Shown: piece after piece, positions 54,208-63,122 of the stretch
How positions within the stretch are numbered: the first letter of the stretch is position 1
Layout: each line of letters starts with the position of its first letter
NCBI RefSeq assembly: GCF_007990935.1
Contig: NZ_BJXJ01000012.1
Location: 51,750 to 115,749, forward strand
Length of the DNA stretch: 64,000 nucleotides
Direction of reading: 5' to 3'
DNA from: Vibrio sagamiensis NBRC 104589
GTDB lineage: Bacteria > Pseudomonadota > Gammaproteobacteria > Enterobacterales > Vibrionaceae
Notes under the pieces: model-generated
What the model saw: the letters and a program-made list of their open reading frames with translations, nothing else
What the model was told of the DNA's origin: nothing
Databases searched by the model: none
Translations under genes and position numbers: made by a program

Positions 54208-56325
54208 ATGATAGCTAAAAAAAAGCTGGCATTACTGTGTTTACTTAGCTTGGCCGGCGCTAATACCTATGCTTCAGGTGTGGTAGATTTAGATTTCTCG
54301 AATCACCTTGAAGCAACAAATACTAATACTTGGGCTGGGCCTTCATTCACAGGTGCAGACATGCATTTTACTGGGGTTGGGACCCATAATGGAAAAACAA
54401 TAGATGCTAAAGTAACCAGTAGTGTTTTTGGCGATGCAACATTTAAGTGGCATGCTCCCAATTATAAACAAACTACCGGTGCACAGCCGCTTGGTGATAT
54501 TGGTTTTTTGTATGAAACAAATTCACCGGGTTCTGCTGGTTTGATTTATACGTTTGAATTTTTTGACGGTACAGATGGATTATCTGGAACATTTTCTGTT
54601 CCGTACATCATACCAGAATTTGAGTTTATTGGTTATGACATAGATGGTGAACCGGTCCAGTCTGAGCAAGTCAGAGTTTTTAAAAGTGAAGGCTTTTATA
54701 GCTACCAACTTGGTAGTGGTGCAGCTAGTCTGACGGCACAGGAAAGTCCTGACGGTACATCTGTTTTGTTCACTGGTCCGGGAACCAATTTCAATGAAGC
54801 TGATACATCCGGTGCCGTTAAACTGGTTTATAAAAACACCTCCATTGTTACATTACAGTTTGAAACAGTTACTGCTCCAGGTTCCTACCTTCCTAATCCA
54901 ATTTTCTCAGCCTTTGATGGTAACTGGGATTTAGCAGGTTTTGATAACCCTACAACATCAAACAACAACTTTGACTATGGTGATGCACCAGTAGGCTATA
55001 AGACTCTATTGGCCGATGATGGCCCTCAACATGCCATTAGTAGCTCTCTTTACTTAGGTAGCACGGTTGATGCTGATCCGGATGGACAGCCTAATCCTAC
55101 CTCTACAGGAGATGATTTCGACGTTGATGGTAACGATGACGATGGTGTTACACCATTAACTAACTTTGAAATTGGTCTTGATGCTTTAATAAATGTTCAA
55201 GTAGTGGGCGATGGTTTACTCCATGCTTGGGCTGACTGGGACATGAATGGTACATTTGAGGCAGATGAGCAAATTCTTAAAAATTACAACGTAACTTCTG
55301 GTGCTAATGTTATTTCGGTTCGTGTTGGTGATGATGCCATTGTCGGGAATGTACAAACCCGTTTCAGACTGTCGTCATCTCCTAACTTACCAAGTACAGG
55401 TTATGCTGGAGATGGTGAAGTTGAGGATCACGTATTCGATGTAGTTGACCCAGGAACAACTATTCAAACCTCGGATTACTACACTGCCGCGTTTGAAGAT
55501 AACTGGCCAGAAATGGGTGACTTTGATTTAAATGATGTTGTTACTTATTACCGTGCCAAAGTGGTTAGTAAAGATGGTAATGTGTTGCGATTTGACATTG
55601 AGGGTACAATCACTGCCTATGGTGCATCTTACAGTAATGGTTTGGCATGGAAATTAGGTGGTTTCTCTGAAAGCGATGTTAACCTTCAATTGTCACGTGT
55701 TACTAAAAACGGTATGTTAAGAAATGGTATTTCACCATTTACAGGAGAAGACAAGTCGATTCCTTCCCCAGGTGGTGATCTCGTTGTGGTTGCTTCGGCA
55801 AATCTTCTGAATGATATCCCGATTCATGGTGAATGTATTTTCCACCGTACTAATCCATCTTGTAATCCATCTCTTGAATCCTCTCAGATGACATTCAGTG
55901 TTTCATTACCATTTAACAGTGGCTCTGAACCAACATTAGCCTCTTTACTTCCTTTATCGGGCTATGATCCGTTTATTTTCGCATCGGGTGGTTCTTATCA
56001 TGGAGATGTCTTCACGGTACAGCCGGGTAAAGATTTAGAAATTCATACGGCTGATTTCCCACCGACGTCTCGAGGCACGCTGGTATCTACTTTTTATGAT
56101 CAAGAAGATGACCGTTCAGATCCTTCAACTTCTAAATACTACCGTACAGATGGTAATTTACCTTGGGGTATCATAATTCCGTCAACTTGGAATCATCCTT
56201 CTGAGTATATTGACGTGAGTATCGCTTATCCTGATTTCGCTGAGTGGGCTGTTTCCGGTGGTGTTTCGAAACCGACTTGGTATCTCAATCCAGAGTCAAG
56301 CCTAACTTGGACAACCAGTGATTAA
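54208..56325 (+). CDS. LruC-domain surface protein with GEVED domain
   Basis: A 705-residue exported protein with a signal peptide (MIAKKKLALLCLLSLAGANTYAS). Residues 30-240 form a beta-rich domain of unknown type. Residues 252-415 are a GEVED domain: DYGDAPVGYKTLLADDGPQH, the Asp-rich DADPDGQPNPTSTGDDFDVD and the closing GDGEVEDHVFDV. The rest is a LruC domain, beginning near DNWPEMGDFDLNDVVTYYRA. Such proteins are secreted or cell-surface proteins of unknown function in marine gammaproteobacteria. The many Asp clusters suggest calcium binding. It is co-transcribed with the lipoprotein 12 bp downstream. Confidence 0.85.
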   Translation: MIAKKKLALLCLLSLAGANTYASGVVDLDFSNHLEATNTNTWAGPSFTGADMHFTGVGTHNGKTIDAKVTSSVFGDATFKWHAPNYKQTTGAQPLGDIGFLYETNSPGSAGLIYTFEFFDGTDGLSGTFSVPYIIPEFEFIGYDIDGEPVQSEQVRVFKSEGFYSYQLGSGAASLTAQESPDGTSVLFTGPGTNFNEADTSGAVKLVYKNTSIVTLQFETVTAPGSYLPNPIFSAFDGNWDLAGFDNPTTSNNNFDYGDAPVGYKTLLADDGPQHAISSSLYLGSTVDADPDGQPNPTSTGDDFDVDGNDDDGVTPLTNFEIGLDALINVQVVGDGLLHAWADWDMNGTFEADEQILKNYNVTSGANVISVRVGDDAIVGNVQTRFRLSSSPNLPSTGYAGDGEVEDHVFDVVDPGTTIQTSDYYTAAFEDNWPEMGDFDLNDVVTYYRAKVVSKDGNVLRFDIEGTITAYGASYSNGLAWKLGGFSESDVNLQLSRVTKNGMLRNGISPFTGEDKSIPSPGGDLVVVASANLLNDIPIHGECIFHRTNPSCNPSLESSQMTFSVSLPFNSGSEPTLASLLPLSGYDPFIFASGGSYHGDVFTVQPGKDLEIHTADFPPTSRGTLVSTFYDQEDDRSDPSTSKYYRTDGNLPWGIIIPSTWNHPSEYIDVSIAYPDFAEWAVSGGVSKPTWYLNPESSLTWTTSD

Positions 56326-56337
56326 TTAGGAGGATTT

Positions 56338-56802
56338 ATGAAAGCATGTAAATTAATATTCAGTAGCGTGGCGGTTCTTTTCCTCTTTGGTTGTGGCGGA
56401 GATGATTCAGGCTCAAGCACTGTTTCACCACCAGTGAGTAATCAGGAAGAGCCTGTCATTGTTGAAACTGGAGTCACGAGTGGTATTACTGAAAACTTAG
56501 TTGTTCCTGAAGACTTTGACTTTTCTTCTGAGTCAGAAGTGGCGATTGAGTTAACGGTAGCCAGTAATCAACTAAATCGCGGTTTTTTAAGTGTGTACAC
56601 TGACAAAAGAGAAGGTGTAGTTGATTACAATTCTCAAGTTATCAGAACACCAGTTCAGTCAGGTCAGACTTTTGAAAGTGTTATTATGTTACCTAATCAT
56701 TCTGATTCAATCTGGGTAGAAGTATGGTATCCAACAGATTTAGATAGCACTATAAAACAAAATGTTGAAGTGGTAGATGGTGTAGCGAAAGCACAACTTT
56801 AA
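56338..56802 (+). CDS. Lipoprotein partner of the LruC protein
   Basis: A 154-residue lipoprotein with the lipobox FLFGC (Cys at residue 19), a Ser/Pro-rich linker (GGDDSGSSTVSPPVSN) and a single beta-sandwich-like domain (SEVAIELTVASNQLNRGFLSVYTD). I do not recognise a named family. The AGGAGG ribosome binding site and 12-bp gap to the LruC gene, plus a strong shared terminator, point to a two-gene operon; it may anchor or present the LruC protein at the outer membrane. Confidence 0.75.
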   Translation: MKACKLIFSSVAVLFLFGCGGDDSGSSTVSPPVSNQEEPVIVETGVTSGITENLVVPEDFDFSSESEVAIELTVASNQLNRGFLSVYTDKREGVVDYNSQVIRTPVQSGQTFESVIMLPNHSDSIWVEVWYPTDLDSTIKQNVEVVDGVAKAQL

Positions 56803-56821
56803 TACTATTTCATCTCTAGTT

Positions 56822-56855
56822 AAACCGAGTGACTTCGTCACTCGGTTTTTTTATT
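56822..56855 (+). terminator. Rho-independent terminator of the LruC operon
   Basis: A 12-bp perfect stem (AAACCGAGTGAC with GTCACTCGGTTT), a TTC loop, then a T-rich tail. A textbook terminator 20 bp after the lipoprotein stop. Confidence 0.95.
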
Positions 56856-57004
56856 TTTAGGAAGTGTCACGAAGGTATTGAGATACTATATAAATAGGCG
56901 TTTATAAATTAAGACAAAAGCCTTAGCCTCTAGAGTGTATTTCTCTAATTTAATACTGTGTTTGAATTGACCTTATGGCTACACTCTATTAATGTCTGGT
57001 CTCG

Positions 57005-57700
57005 ATGTTTTATAAGCAAGTGAGTTCTACATTGTATAAGTTAAACGAGATGTTTGAGACCATCCAAGGAGAGGGGGTATTTACTGGAGTGCCTGCGGTT
57101 TTTATTCGATTACAAGAATGCCCAGTTGGTTGTTCTTGGTGTGATACGAAGCAAACGTGGTTTGCAGAAGAAGCTGATAAAGTGAGAATCGGTGATATTT
57201 TACTAAAAAAAGAAGATTCACCAACGTGGTGTCATGTTACTTCTGATGAAATAATTGCTGAGTATAAAAAACAAGGATTTAATGCGCAACATATTGTTAT
57301 TACAGGTGGAGAACCTTGCATTTATGATTTACGTTCTCTCACTCATGCGTTTGAAGAATTAGGTTGCCAATGCCAAATTGAGACAAGTGGTACATCTGAA
57401 GTTGTTGCTTCTGAGAATTCGTGGGTTACATTATCACCTAAAATAGCAATGAAAGGAAAGCTACCTGTTTTGCGCAGTGCGTTAAGACGAGCCAATGAAA
57501 TTAAACACCCCGTTGGTACTCAAAAAGATATTGAACAGTTAGACCACCTTTTATCTTCTGCAAATTTAACATCGCAGCCAGTTATTGCCTTACAGCCCAT
57601 TAGTCAAAAATCGCGTGCAACAAAGTTATGCATTGATACTTGTATTGAGCGTAATTGGCGTTTATCAATTCAAACTCATAAATATTTAAATATTGCTTAG
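57005..57700 (+). CDS. queE: 7-carboxy-7-deazaguanine synthase QueE
   Basis: A 231-residue radical-SAM enzyme that makes the 7-deazaguanine ring for queuosine. The iron-sulfur ligand motif is C-x3-C-x2-C in LQECPVGCSWCDTKQTW; MFETIQGEGVFTGVPAVF and ITGGEPCIYDL are typical of QueE. The ATG at 57005 is used, but a TTG nine codons later (LYKLNEMFE) would give the usual N-terminus. It is followed after 14 bp by queC. Confidence 0.95.
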   Translation: MFYKQVSSTLYKLNEMFETIQGEGVFTGVPAVFIRLQECPVGCSWCDTKQTWFAEEADKVRIGDILLKKEDSPTWCHVTSDEIIAEYKKQGFNAQHIVITGGEPCIYDLRSLTHAFEELGCQCQIETSGTSEVVASENSWVTLSPKIAMKGKLPVLRSALRRANEIKHPVGTQKDIEQLDHLLSSANLTSQPVIALQPISQKSRATKLCIDTCIERNWRLSIQTHKYLNIA

Positions 57701-57714
57701 GCTAGGAGAAGCAA

Positions 57715-58401
57715 ATGAAAAAAGCCGTTGTTGTTTTTAGTGGTGGACAGGATTCCACAACATGTTTAGTTCAGGCTTTGAAGGAATTTGATGAAGTACA
57801 TGCAATAACATTTGATTATGGACAAAGACACAGGCTTGAAATTGAAGTTGCAAAAAAACTTGCGACTGAATTAGGTATTACAGCACACAAAGTCATGAAT
57901 GTAGAGCTTTTAAATGAATTAGCAATAAGTTCGTTGACTAGAGAAGACATTCCAGTATCTCATGATCTTCAAGAAAATGGCTTACCTAATTCATTTGTTC
58001 CAGGCCGTAATATTCTATTTTTAACCCTAACTGGTATTTACGCTTATCAAATAGGTGCGGAGGCGGTAATAACTGGCGTTTGTGAAACTGATTTTAGTGG
58101 TTATCCAGATTGTAGAGATGATTTTGTCAAAACAATGAATTCTGCATTAATTAAAGGGATGGACCGTCAATTTGAAATCAAAACTCCACTTATGTGGCTG
58201 ACTAAAGCTGAAACATGGGCTTTAGCTGATCAATACAACTCATTGCAGGTGATTCGAGATCATACCTTAACGTGCTATAACGGAGTCATTGGTGATGGGT
58301 GTGGTGAGTGTCCTGCTTGTGACTTAAGAAAAGCGGGTCTTGATGAATATTTAAATAACAAACATTCAGTTATGCAATCACTAATAGAAAAGCAGAGTTA
58401 A
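57715..58401 (+). CDS. queC: 7-cyano-7-deazaguanine synthase QueC
   Basis: A 228-residue ATP-dependent enzyme that turns CDG into preQ0 in queuosine synthesis. The PP-loop is [13 protein letters not shown], and the zinc site is formed by Cys residues in [17 protein letters not shown] together with an earlier Cys. The signature [13 protein letters not shown] is present. It has an AGGAGAAG ribosome binding site and forms an operon with queE. Confidence 0.97.
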   Translation: MKKAVVVFSGGQDSTTCLVQALKEFDEVHAITFDYGQRHRLEIEVAKKLATELGITAHKVMNVELLNELAISSLTREDIPVSHDLQENGLPNSFVPGRNILFLTLTGIYAYQIGAEAVITGVCETDFSGYPDCRDDFVKTMNSALIKGMDRQFEIKTPLMWLTKAETWALADQYNSLQVIRDHTLTCYNGVIGDGCGECPACDLRKAGLDEYLNNKHSVMQSLIEKQS

Positions 58402-58437
58402 ATATATTATCAATTACTGTTAATCAAAAAATCATAT

Positions 58438-58477
58438 GTGCCTGGAGAAATCATTCTTGCTTCCTCAGGCACTTTTT
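58438..58477 (+). terminator. Terminator after queC
   Basis: GTGCCTG pairs with CAGGCAC (partly extended by GAG/CTC nearby) around a loop of about 18 nt, followed by TTTTT. Confidence 0.75.
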
Positions 58478-58657
58478 AAACACTTCTTTTTCCTAATCTT
58501 TACTCCCTATAAGACATTATTTAAATCTATGTGAATTCGAAGGTTTTGATTCAATATTAAGATTGCTTATTTAGAAACAGTATATTGAGGATATTTATGC
58601 TTAAAGCTCTCAGTATTGCATATAATTAATATGTGATTAATAAATAGAGAGCGTAGC

Positions 58658-59668
58658 ATGGAATTGAAATCGTTTTTCTTGTTGGCAGCATGTGGTTTGG
58701 TCTTGCCTTGGAGCCAACCTATACAGGCAAAAGAGTTTATCACAATGGGTACAGGTGGTGTGACAGGTATTTATTATCCCGCAGGCGCTGCAGTGTGTAA
58801 GCTAATCAATACTCACCGACGTGAGCATTCAGTGCGATGTTCAGTTGAATCATCTAAAGGCTCTATAGAAAATATCAAGCGTTTAAGGGAAGGGTTAGTA
58901 GATTTTGCACTAGTGCAATCCGACTGGAAGCATCATGCTTACATTGGAGACTCGATTTTTGAGGGTGAGGAACCTTTTGAAGACATTCGAACTTTATTTG
59001 CTCTTCATACAGAATCTTTTAATTTGATTGTAGGTAAAGATTCAGGCATTAACTCGATCGAGGATCTGGTTGGAAAAAGAATTAATCTTGGTGAAGAAGG
59101 GACTGTTGAACGTGTTGACGTGGAGATGGTATTAGATGCCTATGGTTGGGGTAAAGAGCAATTTAAGGAAGTAAAAGAGATAAAGAAAACAGAACAATCT
59201 CAGGCATTATGCGACGGTTATATTGATGCTTATGTAGAAATGACAGGGCATCCAAGCAATCGTATTGACGTTGTACTTGAGGGATGTGGAGCCAAACTTA
59301 TAAGTGTTCAAGGAGAAGGAGTTAATAAGTTAATGGACGAGCATTCATATTTTATACCAAGTAAGGTAAAGAAAAATGTTTACCCATCAATGACGGAAGA
59401 CATTAATAACTTTGGTGTTACATCCACCCTAATTACAACGAGTTCAGTAAGCGATGATGTGGTCTATAGCATGGTGCGATCTGTATTTGAATATTTCGAT
59501 GATTTTAAAAACGCCCATCCTGCACTCAAGCCATTAAAAAAAGAAGATATGATAGCAGGGAGCCTTTCTACGCCTTTGCACCCTGGAGCGATAAAGTATT
59601 ATAAAGAAGTAGGATTGTTAGACGATAAAGTCTTAGAAACAAAAAATAAACATAGCGTTGAACACTGA
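58658..59668 (+). CDS. TAXI-family TRAP transporter binding protein
   Basis: A 336-residue periplasmic protein with a signal peptide (cleavage near PIQAKE). The family start EFITMGTGGVTGIYYPAG and the segment SVESSKGSIENIKRLREGLVDFALVQSDW are typical of TAXI solute receptors of TRAP transporters, which often bind glutamate-like or organic acids. No TRAP membrane genes are adjacent, so it may work with distant membrane subunits or as a sensor. An AGAGAGCG box precedes the ATG. Confidence 0.9.
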   Translation: MELKSFFLLAACGLVLPWSQPIQAKEFITMGTGGVTGIYYPAGAAVCKLINTHRREHSVRCSVESSKGSIENIKRLREGLVDFALVQSDWKHHAYIGDSIFEGEEPFEDIRTLFALHTESFNLIVGKDSGINSIEDLVGKRINLGEEGTVERVDVEMVLDAYGWGKEQFKEVKEIKKTEQSQALCDGYIDAYVEMTGHPSNRIDVVLEGCGAKLISVQGEGVNKLMDEHSYFIPSKVKKNVYPSMTEDINNFGVTSTLITTSSVSDDVVYSMVRSVFEYFDDFKNAHPALKPLKKEDMIAGSLSTPLHPGAIKYYKEVGLLDDKVLETKNKHSVEH

Positions 59669-59688
59669 CTTTGTAATTTCATTATTAA

Positions 59689-59715
59689 AAAGGCCACATC
59701 GATGTCGTGGCCTTT
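59689..59715. terminator. Bidirectional terminator between TAXI and DUF2750 genes
   Basis: A 9-bp stem, AAAGGCCAC with GTGGCCTTT, around a 9-nt loop, between two convergent genes, with A and T runs on the flanks. Confidence 0.85.
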
Positions 59716-59729
59716 ATGTTTCTTTAAAC

Positions 59730-60086
59730 TTATGAAGTTAGATACAATTTTGCCAGATCTTGTGGTTCAAGCTCTTTACCTTCTAGTTGAGCATTCCAGT
59801 TAACCCCAATCAATACACCATCTTCAGCAAGGGTCAGTAGCCAGTCTTCAACAAAAATATCTAAAGGTATTTCTAATACTTCAAAATCAGCCCACTCTTC
59901 AACGTTATGTGCCTGAGCATCTTCTTTAGCTGACCAGAAGGGCATTACTTCGCTGTTTTCGAATTCAGTTGAGTCACAGGAAAGCCAACCTTCTTCATTT
60001 CTTAATCCCCACACCAATTGACTTTCTTGTGATTCACTGATGAAAAGATCAAGGTTAGCTTGGATATCTGATGTAAGTTTACTCAT
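59730..60086 (-). CDS. DUF2750 protein
   Basis: A 118-residue acidic cytoplasmic protein. The pattern of DUF2750 is visible: LVWGLRNEEGWLSCDS, then VMPFWSAKEDAQ and EIPLDIFVEDWLLTLAEDGVLIGVNW. The function is unknown. The ATG at 60086 with a GAGAGAG box is preferred to the upstream start at 60125. Confidence 0.85.
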   Translation of the reverse strand: MSKLTSDIQANLDLFISESQESQLVWGLRNEEGWLSCDSTEFENSEVMPFWSAKEDAQAHNVEEWADFEVLEIPLDIFVEDWLLTLAEDGVLIGVNWNAQLEGKELEPQDLAKLYLTS

Positions 60087-60246
60087 TGTAACACTCTCTC
60101 TGTTATGACGTACTAAGCGTATCACTATAATAGTAAATTCAAAAGTATAATCTTTTATATAAAGATATGCGTTACTTGGTATGAGTAAATAGTTTTTACC
60201 GTGTAAAACTGAGTTAAAGATAAGTATATATAAAAATAATCCAATA

Positions 60247-60273
60247 AAAAAAGAGCCCTATCAGCTCTTTTTT
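60247..60273 (-). terminator. Terminator of the TolC-OmpA operon
   Basis: AAAAAAGAGC pairs with GCTCTTTTTT around a 7-nt loop. Read leftward it follows the OmpA lipoprotein gene by about 30 bp with a T-run, as expected. Confidence 0.9.
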
Positions 60274-60304
60274 AAATCTATAGATAAAAATATTTCAACT
60301 AAGG

Positions 60305-61090
60305 TTAGCTTTTAGGAAAAGTAGTAAAGATGGTCCACTCTAGAAGTACTTGATTTTTCTCACCAACAACTGATGCTACGACTCTTCTGTTCAGGGCGTG
60401 GCTACGTTCATCAATACCTTCTGTAGAAAGCTTAGCACTACCAAAACCTATTACTTTAAGGCGCTCAGCATCAATACCGTAGCCGATAAGTGCTTGACGT
60501 ACGTTTTCTGCCCTTCTTTTTGATAAATCAATATTATGTTGGGGATTACCTGTCAGGCTGGCGTAGCCCTCAATTTCAAGGCTAGTATTAGGGTACTCTT
60601 TCAAAAATTCAGCAAGTTCTATTATGTTGTCAGAGAAAATAGGGTTAATTTCGTCTGAGTTATTGGCGAATAGGATTCTCAGATCCATAGATGCTGGCGT
60701 CATAAAATATTTGCTACAACCATCATTGTCTACTTCTGCTCCGTTCGGCGTTTCTAAGCAAAGGTCACGTTCATTGATGACACCATCATGATCGTCATCA
60801 TGATGATCGGCTACTTGAGAAGTAATGGGAGGCTCAATATAATCGAATTCATCATGCTGTGTGTGAGGTGAGTTAATACTGAAGTGGAAGTTGCTATCAA
60901 GGTTTTCTACCTCAGAGTTATTTGTTTTGTTAGAAACGTCAACAGGTTCACCAATTGCTACTTTTAGATTTGGTTGGCTGCTATGCTGTGAAATAGGATA
61001 TTCGGTGTTAACTTTATCATTTACAATATGATGTGTACTGCAAGCTGTCAAAACAAGTAATGATAAAATGATTACTAAGTGATTGGTCAT
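60305..61090 (-). CDS. OmpA-domain lipoprotein
   Basis: A 261-residue lipoprotein (lipobox VLTAC, Cys at about residue 17). Residues 95-125 contain an Asp-rich, thrombospondin type 3-like stretch (DHDDDHDGVINERDLC) that may bind calcium. Residues 135-250 form the peptidoglycan-binding OmpA domain (SLEIEGYASLTGNPQHNIDLSKRRAENVR). It lies 1 bp after the TolC-like gene and beside a giant adhesin gene, the arrangement seen for the LapA-type secretion system, where it may anchor the apparatus to the wall. Confidence 0.88.
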   Translation of the reverse strand: MTNHLVIILSLLVLTACSTHHIVNDKVNTEYPISQHSSQPNLKVAIGEPVDVSNKTNNSEVENLDSNFHFSINSPHTQHDEFDYIEPPITSQVADHHDDDHDGVINERDLCLETPNGAEVDNDGCSKYFMTPASMDLRILFANNSDEINPIFSDNIIELAEFLKEYPNTSLEIEGYASLTGNPQHNIDLSKRRAENVRQALIGYGIDAERLKVIGFGSAKLSTEGIDERSHALNRRVVASVVGEKNQVLLEWTIFTTFPKS

Positions 61091-61091
61091 T

Positions 61092-62414
61092 TTAGTACTC
61101 CACTTCTTCTAACCATTCTTCAGGGATATTGATTCTTAATGCATCCAACAACTGTCCTGTTGCATGCATAACTCGAAACTTCGCGTATTGTTCGTCATAT
61201 TTGATATCTAGGTAACCTTTCCTTGCTTCAAATAACTCATTTTTTGCATTAAGTAAATCAAGCATGGTTCGTTTTCCAATTTTGTACTGTTTGGAATAAG
61301 CAATAACAGTTTCTGCAGCTGAATCAACGTGGTCTGCAAGAAATTCTTTTTGCTGAACTGTCAGATCAAGAGCACTCCAAGAAAGCATTAGGCTTTCTTC
61401 TACATCACGGTAAGTGCTTTCTCTAAGGTCTTTTGCTTTATTAAGTTGATATGCAAAGTGCTTTGTATTGGCGGCGTCAGAGCCTCCGTTATATAAATTA
61501 TATCGCATCTTTGCCATTGCTAGGGTTTCTTCATTACGGCCTTTAGTTCCGCCAGCATCGTAGCGCCAGGTTTGGGATGCTTCGACTGATAATGTAGGGT
61601 AGTTTACGCCTTTGGATAATTTATATTGAAATTTTGCTGCGTCTACATCAGCTTTAGCAATACGAATCACGGGATGGGTATCGTGAGCTAATTTGTTTGC
61701 ATCTTCAAGTGAATTTGGAATAAATTTATCATCTGCGTGAGGGAATATAGGCCCTAATGGAGCTTGACCGACTAAATGGGTAAAAAGTGTATGAGAATCG
61801 TATAGATTATTTTGGGCGGCAGCGAGATTACCATGTGCTTTTGCTAATCGGGCTTCAACTTGATATAAATCTGCGACAGAACCTAAACCAGAGGAAACCT
61901 TTTTTTGAATTTCTTTATAAATTTGTTTGTGAACAGCTAAATTACTTTCAGAAAGATTTAGGGTATCAAACGCTTCTGTAGCTTCTAAATAAACCTTCGC
62001 TACTTCTAATGCAATATCAGATGCTTCCGTAAGAAGTTGTAATCTAATTGATTCAGCTTCAGCTGCAGTTCGATCGATATCATAAAGTGTAGAACTTCCA
62101 TCCCAAATCAATTGAGAAAGTGTAATCGACACTTCTTTTTTGACCATACTAGACTTATCAATACCAGAATCATTTGAGGACTTTAAGCCTTCATGCCCAA
62201 TACTTGCGTCAAGAAAAACTTTTGGAAGATAAGCGCCTTCTGAAGCTTCATGATGGTATTTACTACTCTGAAACTCATTGAAAGCTGCTTTAATGTCAGT
62301 ATTAGTCTGCAACGTTAATACTACAGCTTGTTCCAATGTTTGAGACAGGCATTGAGCTGGTGTCAAGGCTATCAGGCTGGATAAATATGTTGAATATAGT
62401 AGTTTGTTTCTCAC
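61092..62414 (-). CDS. TolC-like outer-membrane channel of a type I secretion system
   Basis: A 440-residue TolC/LapE-AggA-type protein. A signal peptide ends near AQCLSQ. The two TolC repeats show typical helix starts (LEQAVVLTLQTNTDIKAAFNE and ANKLAHDTHPVIRIAKADVDAAK), with barrel strands near SMVKKEVSITLSQLIWDG and EETLAMAKMRYNLYNGG. It is the probable exit channel for the divergent adhesin; the matching ABC transporter and fusion protein are not in the window. Confidence 0.9.
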   Translation of the reverse strand: MRNKLLYSTYLSSLIALTPAQCLSQTLEQAVVLTLQTNTDIKAAFNEFQSSKYHHEASEGAYLPKVFLDASIGHEGLKSSNDSGIDKSSMVKKEVSITLSQLIWDGSSTLYDIDRTAAEAESIRLQLLTEASDIALEVAKVYLEATEAFDTLNLSESNLAVHKQIYKEIQKKVSSGLGSVADLYQVEARLAKAHGNLAAAQNNLYDSHTLFTHLVGQAPLGPIFPHADDKFIPNSLEDANKLAHDTHPVIRIAKADVDAAKFQYKLSKGVNYPTLSVEASQTWRYDAGGTKGRNEETLAMAKMRYNLYNGGSDAANTKHFAYQLNKAKDLRESTYRDVEESLMLSWSALDLTVQQKEFLADHVDSAAETVIAYSKQYKIGKRTMLDLLNAKNELFEARKGYLDIKYDEQYAKFRVMHATGQLLDALRINIPEEWLEEVEY

Positions 62415-63122
62415 GCTCGCACTCCATGCAAAACTGGTTAAATTAGAACGCCATATAATTCACATCAACTTTGTTACAGCTAGCCACCGAAGCTTAAATA
62501 ATAATACTGTTACCAAAACATTAGCACATATGTGAAACATTGCTTAATTTGATTTTTATTGTGCATATTTAAATTTCTAAAGAAATTTATTTTCAAAATG
62601 AAATTTAATTTAAATTTCATTTTGAAAATTTATAGATTTTAACTTCACGTTAAATGCTGTAGTGCACTGTTGTTTGTCGTTTGAAATAGTTTTCATTATG
62701 AGACTGATAATGAAAGGTTTCTCTTAGCCTTGATTCATTGTTTTTCTTTACAACAGCTTGTTTTTTTATCTTTTCAGAGTAATTGCCTTTTGAAAGGAAT
62801 TAGGAAAGCATGGAAAGTGACTTGTGAATATAGGGTTCGAGAGAATTAAGAATTGGAATAAAAATTGCAAAATTTCCTTTTGAAGTGAAGAGTGGTTAAA
62901 AAATTATTGCATGAAAGCATAGTGCTGTAAGGTTTCTTCAAAGAGATAAAATTGGAGTAATGAAAGCTAGCACCATGTTCAAAATCTTAATGGTTTATCA
63001 GATTAAGTTTTTAGATTAAGAGCAAATACTATTTCTAATCTTAAACTTGAGTAATTTGATCTAGAGTGCAATGCATGTCTCAAAGGAAGTGCTGATAGAA
63101 GCACAATAATATCGAGGTAATT
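62415..63122. other. Regulatory region between the TolC-like gene and the adhesin gene
   Basis: About 700 bp between divergent genes, very AT-rich, with no coding-like ORF. It holds a long palindrome (listed separately). The adhesin has a GAGG ribosome binding site 6 bases before its ATG. Long leaders are common for such c-di-GMP-controlled adhesins; I see no recognised riboswitch. Confidence 0.5.
62589..62629. repeat. Perfect 20-bp palindrome with 1-nt centre
   Basis: Arms 62589-62608 and 62610-62629 are exact reverse complements (core TTTTCAAAATGAAATTTAA). It lies 175 bp upstream of the TolC-like start and about 490 bp before the adhesin. It could be an operator, an unusual terminator without GC, or a cruciform site. 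Confidence 0.85.
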
